Shown: one piece after another, positions 23,201-34,310 of the stretch
How positions within the stretch are numbered: the first letter of the stretch is position 1
Layout: each line of letters begins with the position of its first letter
NCBI GenBank assembly: GCA_950295325.1
Contig: OX485805.1
Coordinates: forward strand, 52,414,758 to 52,478,757
Direction: 5' to 3'
DNA: 64,000 nt
Origin: Polytrichum commune
Taxonomy: Eukaryota; Streptophyta; Polytrichopsida; Polytrichales; Polytrichaceae
Translations under genes and position numbers: made by a program
Notes under the pieces: model-generated
What the model was told of the DNA's origin: nothing
The model's database searches: none
The model's input: only the letters and a program-made list of their open reading frames with translations

Positions 23201-23876
23201 CATTAGCCTCCTTATAGGTTTGCTATATTCGTTGAGAATACATTGAAAAGTTTGAACATGTAGTGGGTGTCAAGTGCTCAATGCCCATTATAGGTGTATC
23301 TTATATTAATGATCAATTCAATAATAAGCAACTTATGAATCTCACCATAATTAAGGTACACTAAAAAAAATTGGTTTACGGCAACCCCACTCTATCCATC
23401 ATCAACCCACATAATTGTCTTGTGATCTTTGGGTAACGACTAATTAAGAAAAAAGGTAACTTATGACACTCGATGATGCTACATGCCAAGTCATGAAGAC
23501 CACTCTAATCAACATGCCACACTCTAAACCATGTTCAGCGTGGTTAAATTAGATATTCAAAGTTTGCAATGACACGTGCATACTATTCTTGCGCAGAGAA
23601 AGGTTGAGAAAAGTGATGATGGCAAGGGCAAAAGCATTGTTGGCGACGGCATTGTACCAAAGGATCGGAAGGCGGCACGAGGATGCCCGAAACAACCGAT
23701 GGAAAGGCTTGTCGTTGAAGAAGACGCTCGAAGAAGAGCTCACGGATGCACAATCGAGGTGCAACACCATTTTGCGAATGATCAATCGGATGATGGCCGA
23801 GTTGCCTAGCTTGCAACCAAAGATGGAGATCTTGGCCATTCAACTAGACCTTGTTATGAGAGCTCCTAGGTGTTGA
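9503..23876 (+). CDS. CCDC40: CCDC40, axonemal 96-nm ruler coiled-coil protein (FAP172 orthologue)
   Basis: Ten exons: 9503-9865, 10855-11167, 13698-13843, 14668-14961, 15291-15982, 16912-17149, 18540-18704, 20312-20436, 21629-21727 and 23597-23876. They sum to 2715 nt, 904 aa, all GT/AG and in phase. The product is nearly all coiled coil after about residue 45. Collinear matches to animal CCDC40 include EEAGVQLYDLQ (exon 1), EADIEMDSINTEKRQITFQW (exon 3), HHVMLWRYKI (near 666-674, human HQIMLWEKKI), the block starting SIDPSIGQADLTAMR (exon 7, human SVDSEIGQTEIRAMK) and LLELEEQK across the exon 8/9 join. CCDC40 pairs with CCDC39 as the molecular ruler that sets 96-nm spacing and docks inner dynein arms and the nexin-dynein regulatory complex. 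The long acidic N-terminus of the vertebrate protein is absent. Expression is expected only in spermatogenous cells. The start follows a TATA-like box. Confidence 0.92.
11550..12902 (-). mobile_element. hAT-like element family F, copy 1 (CCDC40 intron 2)
   Basis: Begins near CCGGGGTGCAC and ends near GTGCACCCCCTGG, an imperfect terminal inverted repeat matching family copy 2. The interior matches the reverse complement of 17303-18022 in many blocks, for example AGGGGTTGATTGTTATTC and AAGTATATTTGTATACTTAT near 12640-12680. It is longer than copy 2 because it contains a nested element at 11705-12396. No transposase remnant was seen. Confidence 0.7.
11705..12396. mobile_element. Second DNA element nested inside family F copy 1
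   Basis: Inverted ends CCAAGGGGTGGACT (from 11707) and AGTCCACCCCTTGG (to 12396) are exact complements. The flanks TTATGGTA (11697-11704) and GTATGGTA (12397-12404) agree at 7 of 8 positions, an 8-bp target duplication as made by hAT elements. Removing it brings copy 1 of family F to about the length of copy 2. Confidence 0.75.
12995..13222. mobile_element. Foldback MITE in CCDC40 intron 2
   Basis: Arms of about 47 bp at 13007-13053 and 13161-13207 are near-perfect inverted complements (ATTGTATTTAGTGCCACTTA against TAAGTGACACTAAATACAAT, and TACGCAATGCTATATC against GATATAGCATTGCGTA). Outer ends resemble the CTACACTAAA ends of family B. A transcript would fold into a long hairpin. Confidence 0.75.
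17303..18022 (+). mobile_element. hAT-like element family F, copy 2 (CCDC40 intron 6)
   Basis: Perfect 14-bp terminal inverted repeats, CTCGGGGGGTGCAC and GTGCACCCCCCGAG. A perfect 8-bp target-site duplication CTTTCAAC stands at 17295-17302 and 18023-18030. Length is 720 bp with no transposase, so it is non-autonomous. The 8-bp duplication places it with the hAT superfamily. Intact ends suggest it is younger than copy 1. Confidence 0.88.
20229..20266 (+). repeat. (CT)19 microsatellite before CCDC40 exon 8
   Basis: Nineteen CT units end 45 bases before the exon 8 acceptor, so the tract doubles as an extended polypyrimidine region. Confidence 0.9.
20650..21578. mobile_element. Possible inverted-repeat element in CCDC40 intron 8
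   Basis: The left end CTTAGGAATGGTTTATACTA and the complement of the right end, CTTAGGGCGTGTTTACACTA, are similar. A third such end stands at 63927. Inside, a ~60-bp block with TTTATTCGATGG and TAATGCAATATC occurs twice (about 20920 and 21040). No target duplication was found. Confidence 0.4.
23061..23106 (+). repeat. CTT-rich run followed by 15 G
   Basis: An impure CTT tract runs into fifteen consecutive G at 23092-23106 in the last CCDC40 intron. G runs of this length are prone to sequencing and assembly error and could form G-quadruplexes. Confidence 0.8.
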
Positions 23877-25209
23877 CGACATCCTCCTCCTCGGCGGCAT
23901 ATGTGGAGTTGGTTTTGAATCATTCGTTATAGCAATTCCCTCCCTTTTTTGCATGTGTAAAATACCGTAACATTGTGCAGTTGAATGGGCGAGTTGGGTG
24001 GGGTTGGGAGTATGGCATATAAGGTGTGAGGATTATACCTCTAAGATGCTCGTCAATAGTAGATTCACCTTGACAAACTAGTAGCCCTGGCTTTGGCTGA
24101 TTAATTATAAGATGGAACACCTCACTACGTCTTAATAATGCTACGACCATCTAGAAGCGTTGCAATGAAACATGTAAAACGAGTTGACCTAAGAAGTTCC
24201 TTCAATGGAAGTGCATGTTGTTGCGAACATTGCACACCTGATCATTTGGACTGTTTTTGTTGGGCTTTTTGAGTATTGTCTTCGTTGATCTTAGCAATGG
24301 TGAGTACTTCGGTTATAGCAAATGCCGATGTTTTCTTTTCTTTTCTTTAGTCTTTTTTTCTTCTTCCGATAATGCTAATCAAGAACATAAAGATAGACTT
24401 TATAATAGCAACATGTGTATCACAACTTTGGTTACGCTTGCAATTTGATGTGTTAAATTTGTATCAAAAACTACAACATAAAAAATTGTGTATCACAAGA
24501 GTACCTACAACTTCTAGGCATGTAGATCTAATGTTCATATTATTTCAACAAATTCTATCACGTGGACAAATGCCAGTTCTAGGAGTCAACACCATAGTCC
24601 TTGGACAGTTTTGGCGTTATTCAAATTAGTTTAGGATTTTGTTAAAGTTCTTGGAAAATGTCTAGGTAAAATAGTATTTTTGTACCAAAAATAGTAACAT
24701 AATGGAATATTCAAATTATTTGATCAAGATTTGTAGAAACCACCTTGGGACTATAGTAAGAAGTGTTTCATCTTATACCACCTTGCAATTCAAGTCACCA
24801 ATGAAGGTGGTTTTTCGAATTATGAAATAATGAAGGTTTTCCAAGATTGAAGTTTGCAAAGCCCCAAGCAAAAATGATGCAAAAATATTTCAAAAACAAA
24901 ACTTGTCAATTCCAAGTTGTAGCTCACTTCTTTGTGATTATCTTTGTATTAAAGGCTGTTCTTGTTTGTCGTCATTGTCTTCCAAAAATGTTATTGGCTA
25001 GTATAAAAATTCTAAGTAATTTACTCTCAATATCAGAAATATATTGTAGATTACAATACAAACTATTGTACTAGTATGTCTCTGACTTGTGTGTTTTGGA
25101 TTTTCCTATAATCTCATCAACTCAGTTTTCTTTTCTTTTCTTTTCTTTAAGAAAAATATGAAAGATATTTTTTTTTCCTTGAACACCAACTTGAAGAGTG
25201 TGTTGAATA
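23877..25209. other. CCDC40 downstream region
   Basis: Includes the presumed CCDC40 3' UTR. AT-rich; no gene or repeat family recognised beyond short TTTTC runs. Confidence 0.5.
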
Positions 25210-25709
25210 AGGGCCACTTCACACATAAGCCAAGAACCATGACCATGGAATTGTGAGAGCCCAAAAGAAAGTGTTCAAAGGCCATCCCAACACACCTCCC
25301 AAATCATGTAATGTGGTCACGGACCCTCAAGTGTAGTGTGAAGTCATATGTGACCGGGCCCTCAATCAAATGCTATTTCAATGAATTTCTATTCATACGG
25401 GTCCTCACACATCATAAAATAGAATAAACCAACGGTTATGAGCGTTCAAAGTGCCATGGTCCCCCGGTTTTGCTTTAGGCCTACCTCCAAGAGGTGGTTT
25501 TGAAAACAATCCAAGTCACCATGAAACATGATCCATTCGATGCCATGCAAGAATCCATGCAGACTTTACATCCCTCTTGCATTCACCTACTCCGTTGGTC
25601 CCTCAAGCGTAGTGTGAAGCAAACTTGGACCGGCTCCGCCTTTTCCACCAATGAGAGTGCTTGAAGTGAAATGGTCACGGGCTCTCAGTCTCGTGTGTGA
25701 AGTGGCCCT
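25210..25709 (+). mobile_element. MITE family A, copy 1 (500 bp)
   Basis: Ends AGGGCCACTTCACACA and TGTGTGAAGTGGCCCT are exact inverted complements over 16 bp. The body matches 32495-32994 (inverted) and 63371-63869 (direct) along its whole length, all copies being 499-500 bp. The AGGGCC ends and the target duplication at copy 3 suggest a hAT-type MITE. Confidence 0.85.
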
Positions 25710-25743
25710 CAGTACAGCCATTTTGATGTGTGTGGAGAAGGTA

Positions 25744-27077
25744 AACTACATAATGTATGTAGTGTCATCAATTCTAATTATCTTGCTAAAATACTATTTG
25801 TAAACCACCCATGTAGTGTCACCAACGCTAAATGTAAACATAACATTATTTGTTATTCCTTGTAAAAGTTTCTTGGCATTAAAGATTTCCAATGTTGCAA
25901 TTAGTACTGTCATTTAGTAAGTGATATTTTCATTCAAATTTCAATCACCCATGACAAGATTTCATTATAGAATTGTTAGGATGCATACTATACCAAATTT
26001 TGTTTCAATTAGTTGGCAAGGTCTTCATTGAAATTTGAGTCATCTATGACAATACCGTAGCTTAATAGCAGGTTCGGCACAAAATAATTCTAAAAATAGA
26101 TGCCTAAAATGTTGGAATATTATTGGCATTTTTTGCCGAATATAAATTTAATTAAAATTGCCGAAAAATAAGATATTTTTACTTCTCACTAGAGTTTTAC
26201 TTATAGTGGAAGCATATGTCAATTTTGAAGGAGAGAAGGTGCTCCTTTTGTAATCAAGCTCACTTACATTAGTCCACATAGAATATGGGTTAAGAAGTAG
26301 CAAGACTCTAGGTGAGGCTTTTCAAATGTGTTGTAAACAAATTTTTGGAGTCCAATTGAGCATAGAAGATGAAGTTTTATAGAATTTTGTCCAACTAACA
26401 AAAGTTGAGAAATCAATCCTTCTTCCACCTCCAACAAGTTTTGTGTCAAAATAAGTCTTTATGCAAAAGATATGGACAAAACATTGCAGCCGTGTAAAGA
26501 TCAAAAAATTAAAATGCATTCATAACAGTTTTTCGGAGCTCATTTGTGCATAGAAGATCAACTTTTTTTGAATTTTGTTGGTCTAAGAAAAGTTTAGAAA
26601 TCAAGTAATCTTTCACCTCCAACAAATTTTATGTCATTTGAAAACTCTATGCAAAAGTTATGCGTGTTATAAAAATGAAGTCTAACTAGGTGCTTCACCT
26701 CAAAGTTTACATATCCCATATGCATTGTTGAACACAACTCCACTCTACTTGCATAAAGCACAGCTCATTCTCAACTCTTCACTCACATCTTACTTGTCAT
26801 TCAATGCAAGAGAGATGTACAAGATATAAGTTTAAATTTAAAAAATGAATTTAAGCCAAAATTTTAAAAATTAAAAGAGAAAATTGCCGAAAATGTGAAT
26901 ATACTATTTTAAGGTGTCAAACCTACTTTCTGAACTTTAATTAAATATTAGGCAGCAAGTTGCCGAACCTACTAGTAAACTACGGTACTTGTAAACTTAT
27001 TCATAAGAAGTGTCATTAGAAAAGTTACCACAATGACAACATCATCGTACGACACTAAATACAATATTTAGTGTAGT
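25744..27077 (+). mobile_element. MITE family B, copy 2, split by a nested element
   Basis: The left part (25744-26054) and right part (26986-27077) together match the 353-bp copy at 33433-33785. Shared blocks: AACATTATTTGT-ATTCCTT, CATCCATGACAA-type sequence and GACACTAAATAC-ATATTTAGTGTAG at the right end. A 931-bp element separates the halves. Confidence 0.8.
26055..26985. mobile_element. Nested DNA element E with 25-bp inverted repeats
   Basis: Ends start CCGTAG and run to AGGTTCGGCA on both sides in inverted orientation, matching at 22 of 25 positions. It is flanked by TA on both sides, as made by Tc1/mariner-type insertion. Its removal restores a continuous family B copy. Internal TTGCCGAA motifs repeat near both ends. 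No transposase was seen. Confidence 0.82.
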
Positions 27078-27159
27078 GTTGCAATTACAAATACCAGTGT
27101 TGGATTGGCATCATTCTTTTCATTCTTTTTTCGTTTCTTTTATACCATTTGAGCATCTA

Positions 27160-27476
27160 TAAGGAGGTTTTCACATTCTTGGATACCCATAGGTTATGGG
27201 TATTTGATAGCATTTTGTTTTTTGTACCATTCAAATTTGTACATCATCCAAAGAATCTTCATATTTAGCTTAAGTTGTCAAGGTATCAATATGGTTTGGA
27301 ATAGCAATGACATGAATAATAATTTGGGTATACAAAGATTCTCTCACCAAAATATCATAGTTTGACTAATATTACAATTTTGATCCCCATGGGTAGGTTC
27401 TTTGATACCATTGTTAATGTTGGTAATTGACACCATGGATTCACCATGCCAACATTGGTGGAACCCAAAAGAGGGA
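27160..27476 (-). mobile_element. MITE family C, copy 2
   Basis: The reverse complement carries CCAATGTTGG at one end, then GGTATCAAAGAACCTACCCAT, ATTGTAAT and CCATATTGATACC, in family order. Confidence 0.65.
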
Positions 27477-28301
27477 GTATTGGACGACAACAATTTTGAG
27501 CTAGTGTGAATGGAAGACACGTAACCCTCCTATCCACATACTAGTGCAAGCTCAAATTTAAGTTTGAAATAGGCTTATGTGAATCCAATATAAAGCTTGG
27601 AAGGCTATTTTAGAGGTGATCTATGTAGGTGGTCTAAGGGCACACTTCCATGTGCTAGTCGTTTTGGCAAAGCAAAATAGAGTTGTCGATATTGGTGAAG
27701 CTTTCGCCAGTACCTTCAAGCATCTTTTTGGTTGAGCACTTCGATGTGGAGTAAGGGGGCCAAAATGTGAAATAGAAGATTTGTCTTGTTGTCCAATATG
27801 CAAATTGGAATGTGGCCATATTTGCACTTACCCGCTTTAAATGTAGTCTGACTAAATGATCGAGCTCTCATTTCGAGATGCTAAAGGTATGATTATAAAT
27901 CCATAAATTATGACAAAAAGTTGAGGCATCTTCAAGTTTGAACGATAAGAATATGGTTGTGATTTATGCACTGCAACCGCCAAAAGACGTGGCTCCAGTA
28001 AATTACATTTATGTTAAGTTTGGTTGCTTGGGTTGTTATATTGTGTGTCGTACACCTTTGAGAAATTCAGTGTAAAATACCACAAATTTGGGTCCACACC
28101 AACATGTTTAAGAAAATAAAGTTATGTTTTGGCTTAATTGAAAGTCAATGTGCATGTTCCAAACAAGAGAAAAGTTCAAGCCACCCTCCACATACTTCAA
28201 CTACATGCACCCCACAAACATGGTGGCCATTGACTTTTATTTTCCAGGGGAAATTAGTGAGCACTTTCATTTGGAGGGGGCTCCAATTTGTCTTTCATCT
28301 A
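27477..28301. other. Gene-free, nothing recognised
   Basis: No coding similarity or repeat match noticed; short open frames only. Confidence 0.45.
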
Positions 28302-28794
28302 CAACGCTAATGGTATTTAGTGTCACATGCGAAAATAAAGTCACTTACCCTATTTTGAGTCGTATGATAGGTTACACTAATGACCAACAACTTTACCATT
28401 AGTGTCATCTCACGACACATGACGTTCACATCTACACACTAATATCTTGACATGAATATGTTCGATAGTGTTACAAGGCAGATGCTTATGTTACAAAATG
28501 GTTACAAGTTGACTAAAATGTATACATATGACACTTGGCATTAGTATGTTAAAGAATATCTTCCTCTTGCATACTAAAATGTAAAATTATCATATCATAT
28601 CATCTCAAGTATCCCAAATTCAAATGTGCTACGCTAAATGACATAATGTAGATAAATTTTCACTATGAAAAAGTTAATATGTTAACAAATAATATCAAAT
28701 TGGCAATTAATAAATGTGAAACTCTGAAACCTCTAGGCATATAGTTTAGGCCCTTCCCAAATAGTGTACATGTCACTATATACCATAAATTGTG
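28302..28794 (+). mobile_element. MITE family D, copy 1
   Basis: Matches 49552-49978 in the same orientation: TTACACTAATG-CAACA, ATCTTCCTCTTGC-TAC, AATGTGCTAC-CTA-ATGACAT and CCCAAATAGTG. Inverted ends are of the form GGTATTTAGTGTCAC against GTCACTATATACC. Confidence 0.65.
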
Positions 28795-30913
28795 TAATGG
28801 TTTTCCCCAACTTCAAAGGCACGTGGAAGTGCGCCTTTAGTAGACTACAAGGGAACTTGCAAGAGGTTGGAGAAATGGAACCTTGGAATCTTATGATCAA
28901 CGGTTGTCCGGACAAATAAGATTATGATGCCTTTGAACTTGCTCACACCCACCCAAGTGTAACTTCTAGCGACAAGTGTAACAACATGCGACTTTGGAAT
29001 GGTGGATCTAGTGAAAGAACAACACCATAGTCACGCCAAGACCCCGAAAAGAAGGTTCAAAACAAGTAAATAGCTTAAGACGAACCAAGCTTGAAACTCG
29101 TGCCACGCATGCACCGAGGCGCACCCACAATACCACCACGGTCAACATAAAGATGGAAGGTTGGCACATGGGCACCTAAGAGACCCATCCGAGACCACAT
29201 GATCGTATGTTGAGCTTTGTGATCACTCTTCTCATTTAGTTACATGTGTTGAATAGCATATAGTAAGGCTTGTAATGGCTTGGGGTTTGTGGCGTCTATG
29301 TTAACTCATCTAGTGTGGATGAAGGGGCTATGGTTTAAATAAATACCCTACACGTTGAGAGTCAATGTATTCTCACTAGATTGATTTGTGGCGTTTGGTG
29401 TTGTTTTTGGAGTTGAATCCTTTCAAAACGAATTTTTTAAAGTTGTAAAACAATTTGTTGCGTTTTCACCTTCCCCAATGGGTGAGTCTGAGTAGACACC
29501 ACAAATTCTTGGCTTGGGATTCATGGCGTTTGTGTAAACTCATCCATCATGGATGAAGGGGCTCCGATGTGAAAGTTACACTACGAGATTGAGGGTTAAT
29601 TCATTCCACATTGACACCCCTAGAATATTTCGGGGTCTTTGACTATATTTGTGGATTCAAATCATCTAAAAACAATCATTCACATGCTACAATGTGCTAT
29701 AATATATTCACAAGCTATTCAGTGATTGGAGTTACACACCATTGTATCTTTTCAGTATTGATGTAGAATTTTACCAAGTAAAGATGCCTCTATTGTATAA
29801 TGTCCAAACAACCAATTTGACCTTTATTGGAAAAAATGAATTATATAGTTAATAAATGTTGCATTGAGTAATTCTAGATAATAAGTGACAGTTAGTGCTA
29901 TATGTAGTGTAGTGAATGGTCAACCACAAACCTCATGTGATGGATATCAAGGGAACATCAATATTTTGATTCACATCTTCAATGAAAGTGCAACCTTAAG
30001 AACATTAACACGAACGGCATTGAATGACCTCAAAGACATGCACCTTAGGATAGGGTTAACACAAGGATCCAAGACAACAAAAACTCCAAAATTGAGCAAC
30101 TTTATTGGTTGAGAGCAAAAATCTGGATCCAAGGAGTTTACATTGTGATTTGGGCAGAAGACATTAAAAAAAGATCAGTGGACCTAATGTGGCATCACTT
30201 TCTTGTTGGACCTTAGCATTCTTCACTCAAGAAATACAATATACCTCCTAGTTTGAGAAACCAATGTTCAAGCTTGGGTCCAATCTTGAGTCCAAAAGTA
30301 AGGTCCCCAAGCTTTGTAAGGGCATTTTGGACCCTCAATTTTTGGACATGCACACTAATGTAAACCTATATGTATCTTACATGTGGCAAAAGTGCGAAGT
30401 GGCAAAAAGTGACAACAAATCACGACTCAACAACCAAAACTGAAAGGAAGACATCCAATGCCCACCAAAGCCAAACATAAAAATCAAAACCTACTTGACG
30501 AATACCATATTTGTGATACCAATCATGTATTGATACTTGGACAATATCTAGATGATGAGAGAGACGACCACGAGAAAGTCTAAATCATTTTTTTGTCATA
30601 ACCCTTGTTTGCATGTGTAAAATGGCCCTAACCACATGTACATAACAATGATTGTATTGCACAATTTTTTTTTGTAATGAAACATCAATCAATCAAAATT
30701 GGATTGAATATCATACCTTCCTTGATTTAGTCATGATTTAGCCCCCCCCCCCCCCCCAAACCACACACAAAGTTGTGTTGACAATTGAGTCTAGGGTAAT
30801 CAATGAAATTCGAGGACTTGAGGACCTCCTCAAATGCATGTACCTGACCATTGTCAAAAACACATAAAATTCCCATTCTATGTACCCAAGTAGTATATAA
30901 ACAAATTGTCCAA
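28795..30913. other. Gene-free region with a two-unit repeat
   Basis: Two ~140-bp units about 234 bp apart, near 29279 and 29513, share GGCTTGGG, TGGCGT, AACTCATC and GTGGATGAAGGGGCT or its variant. A stretch at 30380-30560 recalls repeat families I and C. A run of about 17 C lies at 30741-30757. No gene recognised. Confidence 0.5.
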
Positions 30914-31305
30914 CACTACACCAACTATTATGATTAGTGTCGTATGGCATTTTATGTCATTGTGGTAAATTTTCTAATGACACTTCTTAAGAACATGTCG
31001 TGGATGATTGAAAATTGGATGAAACCCATGCCAAATACTCAAATAAAGTTCGATAAATTATGCATCCCAACATTTTTGTAATGAAACATTGTCATGGAGG
31101 ATTGAAATTTGGATGAGAAATCACTTCGTAAGTGACAATAATCGAAACATTTTATATGTATGATGCCCAATTTTTTTTACAAGGAATGACAAATAATGTT
31201 AGGTTCACATTTAGTGTTAGTGACAATACATTGGTGGTTTCCAATTAGTATCGAGCAAGACAAATAGAATCGGAGACACTAAATACAAAGCTTTTTTAAA
31301 GTGTG
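30914..31305 (-). mobile_element. MITE family B, copy 3
   Basis: Inverted relative to copy 1. It shows ACACTACACC at one end and GACACTAAATACAAAG at the other, with TTACAAGGAATGACAAATAATGTTA-type core sequence shared with 33433-33785 and 57991-58370. Confidence 0.7.
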
Positions 31306-31368
31306 ATTTGTAATAAGAATAACATTGACTTAAACAATAACTCAAGTTAGAAAGATTCATTCACTTTG

Positions 31369-31500
31369 CAATATACACCAAATATCAATATTCGATTGAT
31401 AGTACAATTTGGATACCATTGGAGTAGATTCTTTGTAACCATTATCGATGTGAGGAATAATAACATGCATTAACCTACATACCGGTCCAACATTGCTATC
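31369..31500 (-). mobile_element. MITE family C, copy 3 (fragment)
   Basis: The reverse complement reads CAATGTTGGACCGGTATGTAG, then GGTTACAAAGAATC, ATCCAAATTGTACTATCAATC and AATATTGATATTTGG, in family C order. Only the left part is present. Confidence 0.5.
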
Positions 31501-31504
31501 CACC

Positions 31505-31735
31505 ACCAAAAAATGACTTGGCAACCAAAAGCCAAAGAAATGAAAGTAAAAGAAGGAAGAAGCTATAAGTTGCTTATTACTTACTTCCCACAACAAAGGC
31601 TTCCCTCGCATTTTTGTTGTCCCCCTCTCTCCACTTTCTCGTCAAGGAAGTTAGAGAGGGCAAATAAAGGTGACCAAGGTGACATCATCTTTCCGTTTTC
31701 ACTTTCCACTAACCTCGAACTTGGTACCCACCTTA
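31505..31735 (+). repeat. Dispersed repeat family I, copy
   Basis: Contains GACTTGGCAACCAAAA, AAGTTGCTTATTACTTAC, CAACAAAGGCTTCCCTCGC, CCCTCTCTCCACTTTCT and GGTGACCAAGGTGACATCAT. The same modules recur at 33.0-34.3, 35.0-35.5, 35.9-36.6, 36.84-36.93 and 52.8-53.1 kb. Confidence 0.6.
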
Positions 31736-32494
31736 ACTAGAGTCAAACCACCTATTGCCGATTTGGACCCCATTGGAATCTATAGGGCATTGGAGTTTCA
31801 ATCAAGATGAGACTAATTTTAATAGTTTCTTTTCATGACTGGTTAAAATAAGGTTCCGTGTTTCATGGCTTGGGCTTTTGTGCATAGCAAGGCATGATTG
31901 TCAGCCATCATGTTAATTAGAGCATGACTTAGAGTGAATGTCGAAGTTTTCATAACTACTTGTGAGCAAATATATTCCAGAAAGCATGGGTTTGTAGGTC
32001 ATAATCTAGACCCCAAGAAGTGTTTAATTTCCACTTCTACAAAAGTCTTACACATACCTTGCAATCCGAAAGCAAGTGTAAAAGAGTGTTTAGAACTTAA
32101 ACCTCCTTTAGGCTCAACTCCAAAATTTCAAACAGTTGCGGGTGCTTTAGAGAGGAAGAAGGGTTGCAACCAATGTTTAAAGTTGAAAAAGAAAATTGTG
32201 ACAATATTTCATTGCAAATTGCTTACAAGAGAAGGTAGGGTTTTGTCCAATGGATGAACTTATCCATCATCCATGACAATATTTGTTCACTTATTCATAA
32301 GAAGGTGTCGTCCAAAAAGTTACCATAGTGCTTTAAAATATCATTTCTATTGTACTTACTATTATGGGTTCATATATGAGCTTGTGGCTATGATCAAGGT
32401 AAAGCATCCCTCGTTCACACCAACCGTAGAGGTTGGCATCTCTATCTCTCTCTCTCTCTCTCTCTCTAAACTACTCAATACTTCTCACAAACAA

Positions 32495-32994
32495 AGGGTC
32501 ACTTCACACATGAGACTGAGAGCCCGTGGCCATTACACTTCAAGCACTCTCATTGGTGGAAAAGGCGGAGCTAGTCCAAGTTCGTTTCACACTACACTTG
32601 AGGGACCAACCGAGTATGTGAATGCAAGATGGATATAAAGTCTACATGGATTCCTACATGGCATCAAATGGATTATGTTTCATGGTCACTTTGACTATTT
32701 TCAAACACCACCTCTTGGAGGGAGGCCTAACATAAAACCGGGAGACCATGGCATTCCGAACACTCACAACTGTTGATTTATTCTAATTTTGTGATGTGTG
32801 AAGACCCACATGAATAAAAATCATTAAAATAACATACAATTGAGGGCCCGCTCACATACGACTTCACACTACACTTGAGAACCCGTGACCACACTACATG
32901 ATCTTGAAGGTGTGTTGGGACAACCTTTGGACACTTTCTTTTGGGCTCTCACAATTTCATGGTCGCGGCTCTTAGCTTGTGTGTGAACCGGCCC
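32495..32994 (-). mobile_element. MITE family A, copy 2 (500 bp, inverted)
   Basis: A full-length reverse-complement match to copies 1 and 3. The ends are degenerate (GGGTCACTTCACACAT and GTGTGTGAACCGGCCC). A (CT)n tract lies just before it at about 32438-32467. Confidence 0.82.
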
Positions 32995-32999
32995 GAAGG

Positions 33000-34310
33000 C
33001 TCCCCTTTCATTTGTGACATTTGGAGTCCCTCTCTCTCCTCTTTCTAAGCGGAGCAAAGGTGACCAAGGTGACATCGTTATCCCGTCTCCGGTTTTCAAT
33101 GGAAAAAAACCATACTGTAAGAGATTCTATGTGAATGCGTTTCACTATCTAATCTCAAAGATATCCACATTACTATTGCGATATGAAGTGTGAGGTGGCA
33201 AAAAGAAACTCCCGAGTTTGACTTGGCAACCAAAACCAAAAGGTAGGGACCCAAAACCGGAGAGTGGCAATTATCATAATACGAACATATTTCTCATTCA
33301 TCCAACATAAAAACTTGACTTCCCTATAAGTTTGTGGCCAATTCATCTCAAATGACTTGAACAATGTTAATTCATGTTAAGTACATGTACTTAAGGTGTC
33401 AAATGAGCTGAATAAAATCATCTGGTTTGCATACTACACTAAATGATGTGTTTAGTGTCACCAATTCTATTTGTCTTGCGCAATACTGATTGTGAATTGC
33501 CTATGTAGTGTCACCGACACTAAGTGTAAACCTAACATTATTTGTCATTCCTTATAAAAAAAATCAAACATTAGAGATTTACAATGCTGCGATTATTGTC
33601 ACTTACTAAGTGATTTTTCAATCATCCATGACAACGATTATTTATGTTAATGTTAGGATGCAAAACATACCAAAAGTGAATTGGAATGACATTATTTGTA
33701 AACTTATTTATAAGAATTGTCATTAGATAAGTTTCCATAGTGACATAAAATGCCATATGACACTAAATACGATATCTAGTGTAGGTATTTGAGAGCTTTC
33801 ATGTTAGGATGATAGAAAGGTAAGTTATGATTCCCTCCGGAAACCAAGTGAAGCAAAGGTAAAGAAATAAGAAGCAATAATGAGTTACTTATTGCTTCCC
33901 GATCCGCTCTCCTTTCATTGTGTCATTCGGCCTCTCTCTCTCCTCTTTCTAAGTGGAGAAGAGAGGGTGAACAATAACGACCATTTGACATCATCATTCC
34001 ATTTTTCGCTTTTAATGACAACACACTCTTAAAAACACGTGTAGGGATGCAATTCACTAACTTCGAAGGTAACTAACTCACCCTACATATGGGGAATGAA
34101 GTGAGAGGTGGCAAAAAGAAAATTGACCAAGCGTGACTTGGCAACAACACCAAATGGTAGACACCCTAAACCCGGGTCTAGTTTCATGACACGGAAGGGG
34201 GTAATCATAAAAAATATGCCCGCTTCGGGTTGGTTACTAATTCACCCCAAATTAAAGCTTATTAGATTGACTCAAGGTCTTTTGATGTTAATTTAGTGGT
34301 TAATTTGATT
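33000..34310. repeat. Repeat family I cluster
   Basis: Two partial family I copies flank MITE B1. Modules such as CCCTCTCTCTCCTCTTTCTAA, GGTGACCAAGGTGACATC, GAGGTGGCAAAAAGAAA and TGACTTGGCAAC appear near 33030-33090 and 33190-33230, and again at 33880-34150. No coding sequence recognised. Confidence 0.55.
33433..33785 (+). mobile_element. MITE family B, copy 1 (353 bp)
   Basis: Begins ACTACACTAAAT-TGTTTAGTGTCACC and ends GACACTAAATACGATATCTAGTGTAG. It is the uninterrupted reference for the nested copy at 25744-27077. Confidence 0.75.

Noticed and set aside
9503-23876. Alternative assignment of the coiled-coil gene to CCDC39, CCDC65 or a myosin-like protein
   Set aside because: Motif order across exons 1, 3, 6, 7 and 8/9 follows CCDC40 specifically, including the HHVMLW block.
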